64,000 nt of DNA from Triops longicaudatus (GCA_022885665.1 JAGQDJ010000118.1:1-64000); one strand, 5' to 3'; shown: positions 49,601-60,268, counted from the first letter of the stretch. Numbers and translations: made by a program. The notes: generated from the sequence alone by a model not told the origin.

Positions 49601-52285
49601 AAGATGGAGAATTTAAATACAGAAGAACTCTCGTTTGGACAACCGGTCTGGAACGGAGGGTAGCTGACAAGTGCGATAGCTGACAAAATCAAATGCAGTG
49701 TTAGTGCATTAATTTTTTTTCTTCTTTAAAAACTTCACTTTCCTTAGAAAAGCTGTCACAATTACTTTTTACCCATGATGACTTTCAACATTGAAAAGGT
49801 AGCGTCACTGTTTTGCACGGATGTTGCCCTTCAATTTTGCAAAGATGGCATCAGTCCGCATTGCAAAAGTGTCATTACTGGACTTTAGTTGGACAGTCAA
49901 TTCCATAAATAACAAAGGTCAAATTACCTCCATAAGTGCATCATCAATGACATGATCTCTGCGTATCTTGAGCTTCAGGTAAGGATGACGCAGCTGTCCA
50001 TGCACAACGCTATGGTACAAGCTCATGCGGCGTTCGCTGTACATGCGAATCCGGTTGTCGTAATACAACCCCCATGACTTAGCGGCCGGCGTGAGCACGA
50101 AGGGATAATTCATAAAGCTAAATGTTCCTTTCCCTTCGCCGTTGCTCGACTTGAAATACGCAAAATCCTGGTCCATGGCAATAATCTCAGATAAAGGTTC
50201 GTTGTAAAACTCCGCGAACACCACCGGGGCTTGTCGGCAATCCAGGACACTGATGCCCAACTCTGCCGCCAGGGGGTCTTCGTGTCTCGAGTCTTCGTCA
50301 CTGCGATTGGCCGCAGAAGTGTGGTGAGGGAAAAAGTCTTGCAGGTCATCCGAACTCTCTACTAGCGTGCTATCATCCATTTCTTTCTGCTTGCTCGGTT
50401 CCAAGCCCATGAAGGAATACCCGGCAAGGATGTTGGCATCATACAAAATTCGCAAGATTTTCACCGCAGCCGTAACAGTCTCATCGTCGTTAATTGGAAA
50501 ACTGCGCGTGTAATTGCCTGACAAGACTTTGACACTGATTAATTGCTGCAAGGTTTGCACCAGACGGAACAAATGCTGGGCGTCGTTCTCGGCCCAAAAG
50601 TTCGCCAAACGCGCTTGCTGCGACAAGGGTAACAAGGCGGTGGCTTTGCACAGGGCGGGTAACACTGACTCCAAGTAATCCGCCGCACCCAGGGCGGGAA
50701 ATTCGAACGCGATGATGAACACGTTGAGGAAACTAGAACCGTGCTGCCAAGTCGAATCGCCAGCGAACTTTAATTCTAATTCGGCTGACTCGAAAAGACT
50801 AATTAGGGCGTGGACTAAAGCGCTTTGGTAAAAGGACGGTGGAACCTGAAGCAAAGCTTCGTACGATCTCCGCAGACTTTCGATATCGACGGAAGAATGG
50901 CTTTCGGGGGCTACTTGTAATGTCGAAGAACTCGGCTGATGCGGATCGACCAACTCTAAACTATCGCTGTCCTTGTCTAAATCGGCTTGCATGGCGTTCA
51001 CATCTTCCTTGCTCATGTCCTCGGTGGGCTTGGTACTGGCTTGATGGTTTGGGGAGGGTTTGTCTTTGAGGAAACTTTGGCTTAGCAGACCGCGTTGCGA
51101 AAAGACTTGCCCGACTGTGCGTACTAGAGGAGCGAAGTTTTCTGAGCTTTGACAAGATTTGATGAGTTCTCTGAGCTTAGGTTCATTTAGAGTACCGGGC
51201 ATCATGTTCGGCACAGGTAAACTAGTATTGTCACTCATCGGAGTGGACAAGACGGCGTTAGTAGTGTCTAGCGAGGAAGTGGTATCATTGAGTGGGTGAC
51301 TGGAGGTACTACTTTTGGGTTGGTCAGGACTGGTTGTCTCCATAGCCTCGTCCGGCTCTTCGTCGTTCGCGGATAGTCTTGAGGTCTCAACGTCACATAG
51401 CTTGGCTCGACGGGTAAATAATACTAGCGCTTGAGCTGCAGCTTGGTTGGCTGTTAGTTTGCGGCTCTAGGAAAGAAAGCAAATGGATTATTTAACAAAT
51501 CCACCTGGGCGTGCATGTGTTCCCCTAAGTGTAAATAAAGTTTATAATGTGACCGATGCAGCCTAATAATATGGCTTAACTGTAGCCATCAACCTCTGTA
51601 TAACCATAACTAACATAGCCCAATCTGACTTAAAATAGTCTAACCTAACATAACAAACATATTCTAACTACCCTAACGTAGCTCTGGGCAAAAAATAAAA
51701 GTACCCTACCCTGGCCAACATAAACTAAACTAATTTTAACATAACACAACTAATATACGTGACCTCATATAACATTACCTAACTACTTCCATAGCAGCTA
51801 TCTAACTTGACTGTCGTAATCTATTTAACTTAGATTAATCTAACCTATCACAAACTCAACTGACAACTGTAACCGAACATGACCTTATCTAAACTAGTTA
51901 GCACACCTCGCTCAAGTTAACTGACATAACCTAACTTTACGCAATACAAGTAGCCTACTTAACCTAATCTATGCTAGGAATACCTAACCATGTCACCTGG
52001 GAGACATTGTTGGGACTTGAATTGGCGGACGACGGCCATCGAAGCTGCGTCAAATAGTAGCTTCGAGAAAAATAAATGCTATGACTCAAATAAAAGACAA
52101 TAATAACGAAAATAATTATTTTTAGAAATACTAAGGACAACCTTTCCGCTTGAGGCACAGTGTTCGTTGTCGCAACCTGGGTTCCCGCAACCTTGTGTTA
52201 ACTGGTAATAATATCTTTCGATGAGTTTCTTGGCTGCTGCTCTCTTGGCCTGGTCAACTTCTTCAGTTTTACTGCTTGCTTCCAT
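46684..52285 (-). CDS. Ube3a: E6AP-type HECT ubiquitin-protein ligase (UBE3A)
   Basis: E3 ligase that accepts ubiquitin on a catalytic Cys and passes it to substrates. Exons: 52142-52285, 49928-51466, 48721-48865, 48455-48660, 48220-48387, 47229-47384, 46866-47083, 46684-46804; 2697 nt, 898 aa, in the family range. The N terminus has the AZUL zinc-binding domain (LIERYYYQLTQGCGNPGC, then NEHC). The 1.5-kb exon encodes a Ser/Thr/Gln-rich linker unlike vertebrate UBE3A, then the conserved region preceding HECT. The HECT domain runs from about residue 540 to the end and includes EFDGEQGIDEGGVSNEFF, FRPEEIEQLVCGS, FTTGSDRVPVGGLGKLK and HTCFN with Cys866. It ends KGFGIL, against KGFGML in vertebrates. 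The start is the only in-frame ATG before AZUL. The donor after the first exon (gttgtc) is weak but in phase. Introns hold a MITE, a degenerate ~23-bp repeat and a TAACC-like array, described separately. Confidence 0.95.
47783..48045. mobile_element. MITE-like element in a Ube3a intron
   Basis: The left end GTTTACATAGCAAGCCATAG (continuing AGGTCTAAT) is matched by the inverted right end GTTTGCATGGCAAACTACAG (continuing AGGTCTAAT). The ends agree at about 24 of 29 positions and all differences are transitions. Both ends abut A-rich/T-rich runs. About 263 bp, non-coding. Confidence 0.7.
48960..49915. repeat. Degenerate ~23-bp tandem-like repeat in a Ube3a intron
   Basis: The phrase 'gtcattcaactttgcaaaga-tgg' recurs with many changes across nearly the whole 1-kb intron, for example 'ttgcaaagacactaccgtca', 'tttgcaaaaatgacg', 'ttcgcaaagacgtcgcc', 'ttagcaaagatgtcatc' and 'ttttgcaaagatggcatc'. 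It explains most of the extra length of this intron. Confidence 0.65.
51560..51995 (-). repeat. Degenerate CCTAAC-rich array in the first Ube3a intron
   Basis: Dozens of units like 'taacctaacataac', 'ctaactaccctaac' and 'aacctaatcta' fill this part of the intron between the AZUL exon and the large exon. It is the densest such tract in the window. Strand refers to the GGTTA orientation on the minus strand. Confidence 0.65.
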
Positions 52286-53000
52286 TGCGTTGATGGCTAC
52301 AACGCAGCGTTTAGTCGTTTTGGGGACTCGGCAGGCACATATATAGTAGTGCAAAATAAAGATAAAAGTGATAGGGTCCCCCAAGAATGACACAAGAGTG
52401 ATCAGGCAAACAGCTGATGTTGTCAACTGACTATTCCGTTCCAGAGGAAGGGTAGGCTACGCCTCCCCGGACAAAGGGCCAAATTAGTACACTCGCTGCT
52501 TACGCGGTCTCTTTGGTGGCTATTGGATGGGATAAGCTTAGGTTATGTTTCAACTTACGCGCTATTCACGCAGGGCAGTTTTCGTGTTTTCTGTACAACG
52601 TATTTTTAATTGTTCGGTATTTTTTGGTTTTGAATTTCTTAGACGACACATGAAAGTATCACAGGCGTAAAATATTGCAACAAGGGTAAAAGCGAGCTTC
52701 GCAATCTATAAGCCCTTTTTAATAATAACTGAAGATAACCTAACCAAACAGAAAAATGGACAGGGCGTATAATTAATAAGCAATCGCCTCTCTTATGCGA
52801 TTTATATGTTAATTGTACTTTATATTGAAAGTAAGAATTTTTGAAAGTAACAAGACAGCATTGTCTCGAATTACGTAACCTTCTATGAGTCATGGGGCGC
52901 CATGGACCCGTTCAAAATTTACTCGTTTTAATGAAGAAGCATTGCTTACCTTCTTAAGTAGCTATTTCAATTAGCCTAACAAGTAGCTATTTCAATTAGC

Positions 53001-53045
53001 CTTCGTGTCACTCATTGTCAATGACTGACAATGAGTGACACGAAG
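53001..53045. repeat. Perfect 20-bp hairpin at the outer end of the foldback element
   Basis: CTTCGTGTCACTCATTGTCA at 53001-53020 is followed by ATGAC and then its exact reverse complement at 53026-53045. Just left, a 22-bp phrase (aagtagctatttcaattagc) occurs twice in tandem (about 52956-53000). Confidence 0.9.
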
Positions 53046-53790
53046 TATCAGAAAGCCACTTAAAAATACTTATTGTTGCTTTCTGCTACATACTACCACA
53101 ATTCTCTGACAATTTTCTTGCAGTATGTGACAGTATGTGACACGTTGTTTCTCCGTGCTGCTTCTTGTCACATCTTGTTACTTCTTATCGCTTCGTATGT
53201 GGCGCTATGTAACATACTGTCGCTTGTTGCCGGTTCTTGTCACATTGTGCTGCTTCTTGTTGCTTTATGCCGCTTCGTACGTGGCACAGTGTGACATACT
53301 GTCGCTTTTTCTCGCTTGTTGCCACTTGTCACATTCTGCTGCTTCTTGGCGCGTACAAGGACCGGCCTTAAAGCCCTACCACAGGCAGTTCCAGTTCCTT
53401 AAAGAGGGCACTATGCCTGTCGGCATAGGCGTCGGAAGTGGTGTGGCAGGTATGGCAAATGCCATACCAAAGATAACTTTGGTATGGCAAACGTATGGTT
53501 TTGCCCTACCAATCGAGACCATGTTAATTTAATCATTTAACCTTACCTTTTCATGAACATATGTAGTCAGTGTGTGAGCAATAGGGTAGAGAGATTTGCT
53601 GCTCATATTAACCTTACCTTTCGTGCACACCCGCTAAATAAGCATTCTTTGTTGGTTTCCTGTCTTTTATGAGTTGAGCACAGACCCAGACTCTGACACT
53701 TAGTAAGGTTACAGTGGTTTCTTTTTTAATCCGTGGATTCATAATTTTCGCAATTTATTGGATCACATTAAATGAAATGAAATTGTTAAT

Positions 53791-54009
53791 GAGTTCATCA
53801 TCAGTGGAGATAGCAAGCGTCGAAACGCGTTTGCTCCAGTTTAATTCCTGAATATACTCCTCTGTTTCGGCTTTGTTCATTCTGAAAAAAGGTTCACATA
53901 AANCATCATCAGTGGAGATAGCAAGCGTCGAAACGCGTTTGCTCCAGTTTAATTCCTGAATATACTCCTCTGTTTCGGCTTTGTTCATTCTGAAAAAAGG
54001 TTCACATAA
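53791..54009. repeat. Identical sequence on both sides of a single N
   Basis: About 105 bp beginning 'catcatcagtggagatagc' and ending 'aaggttcacataaa' is present immediately before the N at 53903 and again, base for base, immediately after it. Exact identity at an N in otherwise degenerate DNA points to two contig ends that overlap but were not merged, not a real tandem repeat. The frame ETEEYIQELNWSKRVSTLAI on the minus strand is therefore counted twice. Confidence 0.85.
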
Positions 54010-54119
54010 ATAAGTACAAATTTAAATCGGTTAGCAACAAACATATGTTCTCAGCGTAGAATACATAGATTTCTTGGCATGCGTCAAGAAGCTTACTAGT
54101 TCAAAGAATGCATATATTA

Positions 54120-54694
54120 GAATAGGGAGCGAGCCACGAGCAGAGTTATAACGGAAACTCCAGAAAGAAAACAACTGCTAGCTGAATTAGAACAGAAACG
54201 TGGTAAGAAAATGGCTGCAGCTCCTCGGCTGAAAGGAAATAAGTCTTCTCGTGCAAAGAAAACCTTGTTCAACGGCGCATCTTCTTCGAGGGACGCATAA
54301 AAGTTCGGAGCTTTAACTTTAAAAACATAATCCAGTGTCAAAATATAACCCAGTGTCCCCCATTGAGCAGCCAGTTTCTTATCTTTACATAATTATATTG
54401 TTCTGTGTTATAAAACATCAATAAACGTCTGAAAGTAACAAGGTTTATTTCTGTGTCATAGCTCACCCGAGGTATGTCATAGTACCCTCCAAGTTCGGGT
54501 GTTATGACACACAGACGACTTCTGGGAAAACTTTTTTTACAATTAAACGGTTTTCTCTAGGAGTGGGGAAAAATTAGCACAAGTACCGGAAAGAGCTCAG
54601 TACAGAATAACGTTGGAATAATTGACATTTATTTATAACTTTTGTAAGGAAAAAAGTTTGAGTAAAAAGTGTGTCAAAGCACCCGACTCTCCCC
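54120..54694 (+). mobile_element. Truncated second copy of the pogo-like element
   Basis: This is the 3' end only. The plus strand carries the KRKRAKSRVI-type frame end (TETPERKQLL..., stop at 54298) and non-coding sequence up to the terminal repeat ACCCGACTCTCCCC at 54681-54694. It is the inverse orientation of the 61.8-kb copy and lacks the other end and the TA on its right side. It lies inside the foldback-like element. Confidence 0.75.
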
Positions 54695-55403
54695 TTCACC
54701 TTTTGTTTTTGCCATACCAATCCTGAAGTGCTTCCGACGCCGCTGCCTGTCGGACGGCTTTAAAGCCGGCCCTTGTACGCGACAAGAAGAGGCAGGATGT
54801 GACATGAAGCAGCAGAAAGCGACAACAAGCGACAGTATGTCATACTATGCCACGTACAAAGCGACAAGAAGCAGCGCGAAGTGACCAGAAGCAACAGTAT
54901 GTCACATACTGTAAAATATTGTCATAGAATATTGAGGCACAATGTAACAGGAAGCAACAATACGTAGCTACCTGCTACTTTTTCTCACTCATTGTCAGTC
55001 ATTGTCACAGTAAGTAGCTTCATAGCTTCATGTTACTTCTTCTTACATTCTACTAACAAGAAGTGCCAAAAAGTAGCAACATATACCTATTTTTTGTTCC
55101 TGAGTTTTGTCCTCTCGGGGCTGCCGTATTTGTGCACACAAATTTTCGAAAAAAAGCGTGAGAAAGGAAGGGACTTTTTTTCGCACGTCAAGCAAAGGGT
55201 CTTGATTTTTTTTTTTACCAGCCCCATTGTTTTTATGTGCGATAGATAGCGTAATTAGTAAATGGAAAGAAGCCAACGGACAAAATACATGAGGACAGCT
55301 AAAAGCTGAATTTGACGGAGGAAATGACTTGCGAGTTTCAGCTTGTGGTTACTATTGGCGCCGTGATACAATAAAATGACTCATTTGATTTGTGATGTAT
55401 AAT

Positions 55404-55554
55404 CAGCGACGGCGGAACTGGGGGGCAGAGGGGGCAGCTGCCCCTCCTAAAATTTTGTAGAAGGGGCAAAGGTATGATTTTGCCCCCCCCCCCCTCGAAA
55501 AGTGCTTAAAATTGACCACTGCCCCCCTGAGAAACACTCGTTCCGCTGTCACTG
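55404..55554. mobile_element. Short MITE-like element with CAGnGACnGCGGAAC ends
   Basis: The left CAGCGACGGCGGAACTGG and inverted right CAGTGACAGCGGAACGAG agree at 14 of 18 positions. The 150-bp interior is built of G-rich then C-rich runs (ggggggcag, cccccccccc), which can fold on themselves. Confidence 0.55.
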
Positions 55555-55779
55555 TGTAGAATATTAAAGTTAAGTGATTGCACTATTGGAAAACGCGTAG
55601 ACCAGAGTGCCGGAGGATTTAGGTTCGCTTCCAGCTATTATTTGCTGCTATTTTCAATTTCTTGCTGAATTTAAATTTTGTTGGACCTGAAAGTTAACTT
55701 TTTCTAAGCCTTGCATTAAAAAAATAATTAAATTAAAGTGTGCCAGCTTTAAGTATCAAATGTATCGTTAAGATTTATT

Positions 55780-55880
55780 ATTTCATATTCAGTTATGTTA
55801 GGTTATGTTTAATTAGGTTAGTTAGGTTAAGTTCAGTTAGGTTATGTTTAGTCATTTTAGTTTAAGTAGCTTTAGCTTAA
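55780..55880 (+). repeat. Short GGTTA-rich tract
   Basis: Units 'gttaggttatgttta', 'attaggttagttaggttaag' and 'cagttaggttatg' occur in about 100 bp between the foldback element and PGRMC. Smaller clusters of the same kind occur near 310-345, 10640-10700 and 28220-28370. Confidence 0.6.
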
Positions 55881-56285
55881 TTTAAAACGTCCCGCTCTAA
55901 CATCATCAAGGAACTCGCTTATCTCTGCCCTGCCATTTACCCTAATGTGCACTCTTCCATAAAAGGCAGGTTCCTTTTCATTTTCTTGGAGCAATTTTCT
56001 ACCGAGAAAATGTGTATCCTGAAACCCTATCTTTTTTACCTTGTTCTAATTTTAATTCCCGCTAGATAGTAGCACTTGCTACAGCTGATTAATCTGCAAA
56101 AGGCAACTCTTACTGTGTTGTAAATGAGCGGTATCAAAGTTTTTGCGCCGACGCTGTACGAATTGGACCATAGAACCTTAATATAGAACGTTTGTATATT
56201 GTATATTCTGAAACGCTCAACGGAGAGAGTGAGGACGAAGGAAGTGGTGCTCAAGAATAAAAAATCGTAATAAAAAAAAGAAGTC

Positions 56286-56966
56286 ATGGACGCTGGTAAG
56301 TTGGAAGTATCTGGAAGCTTTTTGAGCAAAATGGCCCTGGAGATCGTTTCCAGTCCGTTAAATATCGCCTTGGTTGGAGCAATTGGTCTGCTGGTTTACA
56401 AGTTGGTCAAAAAACACCAAGAAGAGAAACGGAAGCCACCGGTCGAGCCTGCAATTCCCAAGCTTAAGAAGCAAGATATGACTTTAGAAGAGCTCAAAAA
56501 GTACGATGGCATGGGACCAGATGGACGGGTGCTTATTGCAGCTAATGGGAAGATTTTCGATGTTACCAAAGGCAAACGATTCTACGGACCGGGTAACAAA
56601 ACTGAAACTAACTTGCCATGTCTAACTTCTCTTTTATTACTTGAAAGGTGGACCATATGAAGCCTTTGCTGGGAAAGATGCCTCACGAGGTCTTGCTACA
56701 TTTTCTATTGCTGCCAAAGACGGATACGATGATTTAAGCGATCTAACACCCATGCAGATGGAATCCGTCCGGGAATGGGAGCAACAATTTATGGGTATAG
56801 GCTTTCTACATTGAAAAGAATTTATGGTCTCGAGTTTCTTGTATGCTATTTTTATCCTTCCGCAGAGAAATATGAATTTGTGGGAAAACTTCTGAAGCCA
56901 GGAGAGGAACCCACGTTGTATCCCGATGAAGAAGGAGACACCGCCATCAAGACCAAAAATGAATAG
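56286..56966 (+). CDS. Pgrmc: Membrane-associated progesterone receptor component (cytochrome b5-like heme protein)
   Basis: Single-pass ER membrane protein with a cytochrome b5-like heme domain; PGRMC proteins bind heme and support cytochrome P450s and sterol metabolism. Exons 56286-56592, 56648-56794 and 56866-56966 give 555 nt, 184 aa, near the usual 190-195. The membrane helix lies at about residues 24-40 (PLNIALVGAIGLLVYKLV). The cytochrome b5-like domain follows with MTLEELKKYDG, the conserved ANGKIFDVTKG, FYGPGGPYEAFAGKDASRGLA, and DDLSDLTPMQMESVREW. It ends in EEPTLYPDEE, which fits the family's acidic tail. The ATG chosen is the first in frame after a leader that begins beyond 56230. 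It is divergent from UBE3A, 4 kb away across the transposon-rich gap. Confidence 0.95.
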
Positions 56967-57437
56967 TTTCTTACTCAGAAGGGTCCATTATTACGTTATT
57001 TTTATAGTTTATCATTCCTTAGTTTCAGGCTAAGCTACGCTTTTCCAAGTGTGGGGACAAGCGGTTTAAAATGTGTAACTTTACGCAATTGTATTCCGGT
57101 TTCTGGTCTATTACATTCTCATTAGTCTTTAATTGCAGTACTGTGTATGCTTTTGGCAAATTTCTAGTCCAAATTTTGTCGGCAAGCATCATATTTTTTC
57201 TCCTGTCTTCTGTATAATATAAAATTGCTATTCAACAAAGGTGATTTTCAAATCTAGCGCGTAACAACAACAATTTAGGTAACGCCCCTCGAGATTGCTT
57301 TGCGCTAGTTAGGAAGCTGATATCAATGTTTGTGTGTAAGCAATTGCCCCGCAAGTCAAAACCACGCCCATGCTTGTTTGAAAGCGCTTTAGGCAGCGTG
57401 TCTATGGGTGTTTTGGGTTGTCAACGTCTCACTTGCT

Positions 57438-57881
57438 ATGTCCGAAGAAAACTCGCATAACGTTGATGCTTCAGCTTGGAAAATGAGTGCCACTGACCGA
57501 TTTATGGACAGTTTTGACCCTGGTCAGAGCAACAGAGAAAAAAGAAAAGCGAATCGAAAATTGCTTACTGAGAAGTAAGTTCCCTAAATTTCGCGTCACA
57601 TTGAAATACTGTTTCTTTTACAATTTTTATATTTAAGTAATAGAAGAAAGGCTATCCTGTACGATGATAAAGGTCGTCTTTTGACCAATGGCCTTGACCT
57701 GTGTGATTGCTTGGTACCGCAATGTCCCGGGTGTCATTTTCCGTGCCCGAAATGCAAGAATACCAAATGTGGTGCTGAATGTAGAATTCACAGGAAAACT
57801 ATGGACGAAGAAATAACCTATGAAGGGACCAGCATCGTTATTAAGAACAAATTTTTGGCCAAAATGTCGTCGACCCAATAA
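57438..57881 (+). CDS. Arl14ep: ARL14 effector protein-like (ARF7EP-domain) small protein
   Basis: Two exons, 57438-57574 and 57638-57881, encode 126 aa. The C-terminal half is the ARF7EP-type Cys-rich domain: YDDKGRLLTNGLDLCDCL, then CPGCHFPCPKC, KCGAECR, and a basic IHRK. Spaced Cys pairs suggest zinc binding (inference). The N-terminal part is short and basic (REKRKANRKLL). Vertebrate ARL14EP was described as an ARL14 effector linking MHC-II vesicles to actin and has also been found with SETDB1 chromatin complexes; an arthropod role is not known to me. The acceptor at 57637 keeps phase (AA|T AAT AGA AGA AAG). It follows PGRMC by 470 bp on the same strand and converges with TTC5. Confidence 0.88.
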
Positions 57882-58412
57882 ACCCGTGCATTACCACCTT
57901 CTGAAACTTTTGTTCCAACACATCAATGTCATTAAGTCATTATGCTTTACTGGTCTCCCTTTTTCTATCTCCTTCGTAACCCGAATATTATGGCCACTCA
58001 CATTTTGATCTCTTTTGTCATACCGTGTTGCCGTTCTTAAATTCCATTTAATAATATCTCGCTTGAAGACTCAGTTACAAAGACGTAACGAATTCTGAGC
58101 AAATTCCCTATTCTTTTCCGGTAGCATTACTGGGTGCGTCAGCCATTTAGCCACTGTGATTTTGAGCCTTGTCTGCTGGTGAAGTACAACCGAGGTTGTT
58201 TGGTGAATGTAGAAATTCCAATTTGACCGTATTGATATAGAACTGCCACATTTCTACAAAGAATATTGTTTGAGTCGCGACTTGAATATTGGTTTGAAAA
58301 TAAGCCTTATTACACGTAGAAGCCATAAGATTAAATGTCGCTCTGAATTTCATAGCAATACATTTTATATACAAAAATAAGTGCAGCAGTATAAACGAAT
58401 TTGAATGTATTA

Positions 58413-60268
58413 TCAATGAAATGTTAATGAAGTTTTTAACCGCAGTGGGGCTATCTTTTGAATCTGGAGCGGGCGTCCGTTCACACAAATCTTCCTGGGG
58501 TCTTCTATTCGAGCAAGTCGGAAGTTAATATCCTAAGTAATGCATTAGCTGTACTATAATCATCTGCCAAAAGCTGTAAGCCCAGTGAAGTACTTTGTTC
58601 TCGATTCGAAGTTCGACTTCCTTCACATTCGGCTCTAAAATAGTGATCGAGTCACCGATTACAAATCCTTGTCCGTCAGCCAGGTTGTATACCGTCACGG
58701 CTACGCAGTGGTTGCTTCTGTCCGCTAAACAGAACGCACTAAAATTGTAATTAATTATCTATCAATTACAGTTAGAGTGATTTTGTTTAGGAGTAATTAC
58801 AAATGGTCCTCTGCGTGAACGCTGTAAACGACTTTGCCCAATATAAGGACCGCGGAATTGATTCCCACTTGGAGTTCATTGATTTGGACCATTTTGGCTA
58901 AGGTCACGCCCGCGTCCTTAGTAGTTAACATCTAAATGGAAAAATAGAAAACTTTGTTTAGATTAACTTTACATCCTAACTCAGAGACCGTTCCGAAAAG
59001 CACTTTTAGAAAGTTTCCTTAATCCAGCTATCGTAAAGCAAGCTTCCACGACACAGCGGAATGTGCAATATTTTCAAAATTTATTGAAAACAGCTAAACA
59101 TTTGCCCTTACCTGCAACATGTTCTGTAATCTTCGAGGCTTCATTTGTCCCTTGGTCCGTACCATCAAATCCAAACGTGTCAGGTATGATGTTAGAGACT
59201 CGTATTGCGTTTGGCACGCCGACCAACTCGGGTCAATTTGCCGCGCTTTGGACAGACATTCTAAACACTCGGCGAACCTCTCCTCGTATTTTAACACCTA
59301 TTGGAAAAGGTCAAAAGATGACCAATAAAACATTACTAATTCCTAAGTAACTTCCTACACTAGGACTTACATTGGCCTTGTTATAATACAACTCAACGTT
59401 GTACACGCACTCTTTATCTTTCTCCTTAAAACATTGATATTAATAGCGTTTGCATGTGCAGAATTCATTTTTGATTGTGCATACTGCTTGGCCATAGGCG
59501 ACTAAAGCGGCTTTGACAGAATTGTTGTCTCGCATATTGAGCGCGTAATAAAAATAGGCGTTCCCTAGGATGGTCCATGAGGTACCGTCAGTAGGATCTA
59601 GTTGTACTGCCTCTTTAGCTAGTCCAAGTCCTTCTTCGTGCTTAGGGTCTGTTGCCGGTTCTTGTCGACTGACGACCGACAAATTCCGTAACGAGACTTT
59701 ATTTCTTTGCTGGACGTATGAACATATTTTAGGATGTAATTCACTTTTTGGAAGCTGATACGCTTACTTTGGCAACTGCACTGAGAAAACATCTTTTCGC
59801 ACCTTGGCTGTCGCCAGCTTTCCAGTAACATTCTCCTAGTTCGTTCCAACTATCGACAGAAGATGGGTCCAACTTGACCGCTTTGGCTAAGTACTCTTGA
59901 GCTTGTGGACTGTGCTCTTCCATCACGTTGAGCGCTTTGCCAACAACGTACTCTAACCTGGGATTGAGACGATCGGGCAGTTTCCCTCGTAAGTTATCCA
60001 GAACTTGGACGATTTTACGCATTTTCGACCTCACGTCTTCCCATTTCTTAGCAGCATCGTATTGGGGATGAGAGACAAAATATTGGTCCCTAAATTTGTA
60101 CAATAGCTTCACTTCTTCCTATCCAAAAAGCAAAAGAATGGCGTAGGTGATTCTGATGTTTAGAAAACGAACAAAAGTTACTTGGAGTTTTTCCAGCATG
60201 ACCTGGGCATTGGCATGGGTAAACGATGACAAGGACAAATCTTCGATACTCTTTGCTAATTCTTCCAT
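58413..60268 (-). CDS. Ttc5: Tetratricopeptide repeat protein 5 (TTC5/STRAP-like)
   Basis: TPR plus OB-fold protein; vertebrate TTC5 is a p300/p53 cofactor and the ribosome-associated reader of nascent tubulin in tubulin mRNA autoregulation. Exons: 60182-60268, 59768-60118, 59485-59709, 59371-59424, 59112-59297, 58801-58931, 58594-58738, 58413-58532; 1299 nt, 432 aa (human 440). TPR landmarks are ALNVMEEHSPQAQEYLAKAVKLDP, WNELGECYWKAGD, GTSWTILGNAYF and ECLSKARQIDPSW. The C-terminal OB-like part has INSAVLILGKVVYS, CVAVTVYNL, FVIGDSITILEPNV, then FRLARIEDPRKICVNGRPL. The last intron is only 61 bp (58533-58593). Reading through it gives a stop after LMHYLGY, but splicing recovers the conserved end, so I accept it. 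Start ATG 60268 lies 236 bp from a possible divergent first exon. Confidence 0.92.

Larger units (their letters stand above)
53001..55010. mobile_element. Foldback-like element with long, internally repetitive inverted arms
   Basis: The left arm (about 53001-53475) and right arm (about 54700-55010) are inverted copies. Matching landmarks are 'tgactgacaatgagtga' against 'cactcattgtcagtca', 'cagtatgtgaca', 'cgtacaagg-ccggc-ttaaagcc', 'gcgtcggaag' and 'ttggtatggcaaa'. The arms are built from degenerate short units such as GTCACATnnTGTCGCTTCTTGT. Such repetitive long inverted repeats are typical of foldback elements. The centre holds unrelated DNA: a short unknown segment with an assembly duplication and the truncated pogo-like fragment. 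No transposase of its own was found, so a class assignment beyond 'foldback-like' is inference. Confidence 0.6.
55011..56285. other. Spacer between the foldback element and Pgrmc
   Basis: Holds a CAGnGAC-ended MITE and a GGTTA-rich tract. The last 100 bp or so before 56286 should be the Pgrmc leader. No other gene seen. Confidence 0.5.

Noticed and set aside
53755..53988. Tandem repeat protein with two identical ETEEYIQELNWSK units
   Set aside because: The duplication flanks an N and is exact, so it is judged an assembly artefact; a single unit may be a transposon relic.
53755..54009. Hammerhead ribozyme suspected from 'ctgatga' and 'cgaaac' near the N duplication
   Set aside because: The two core motifs are on opposite strands and cannot form the hammerhead core together.
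58147..58488. Minus-strand open frame past the end of Ttc5
   Set aside because: Splicing the 61-bp intron at 58533-58593 gives the conserved TTC5 C terminus in a different frame, ending at 58413.
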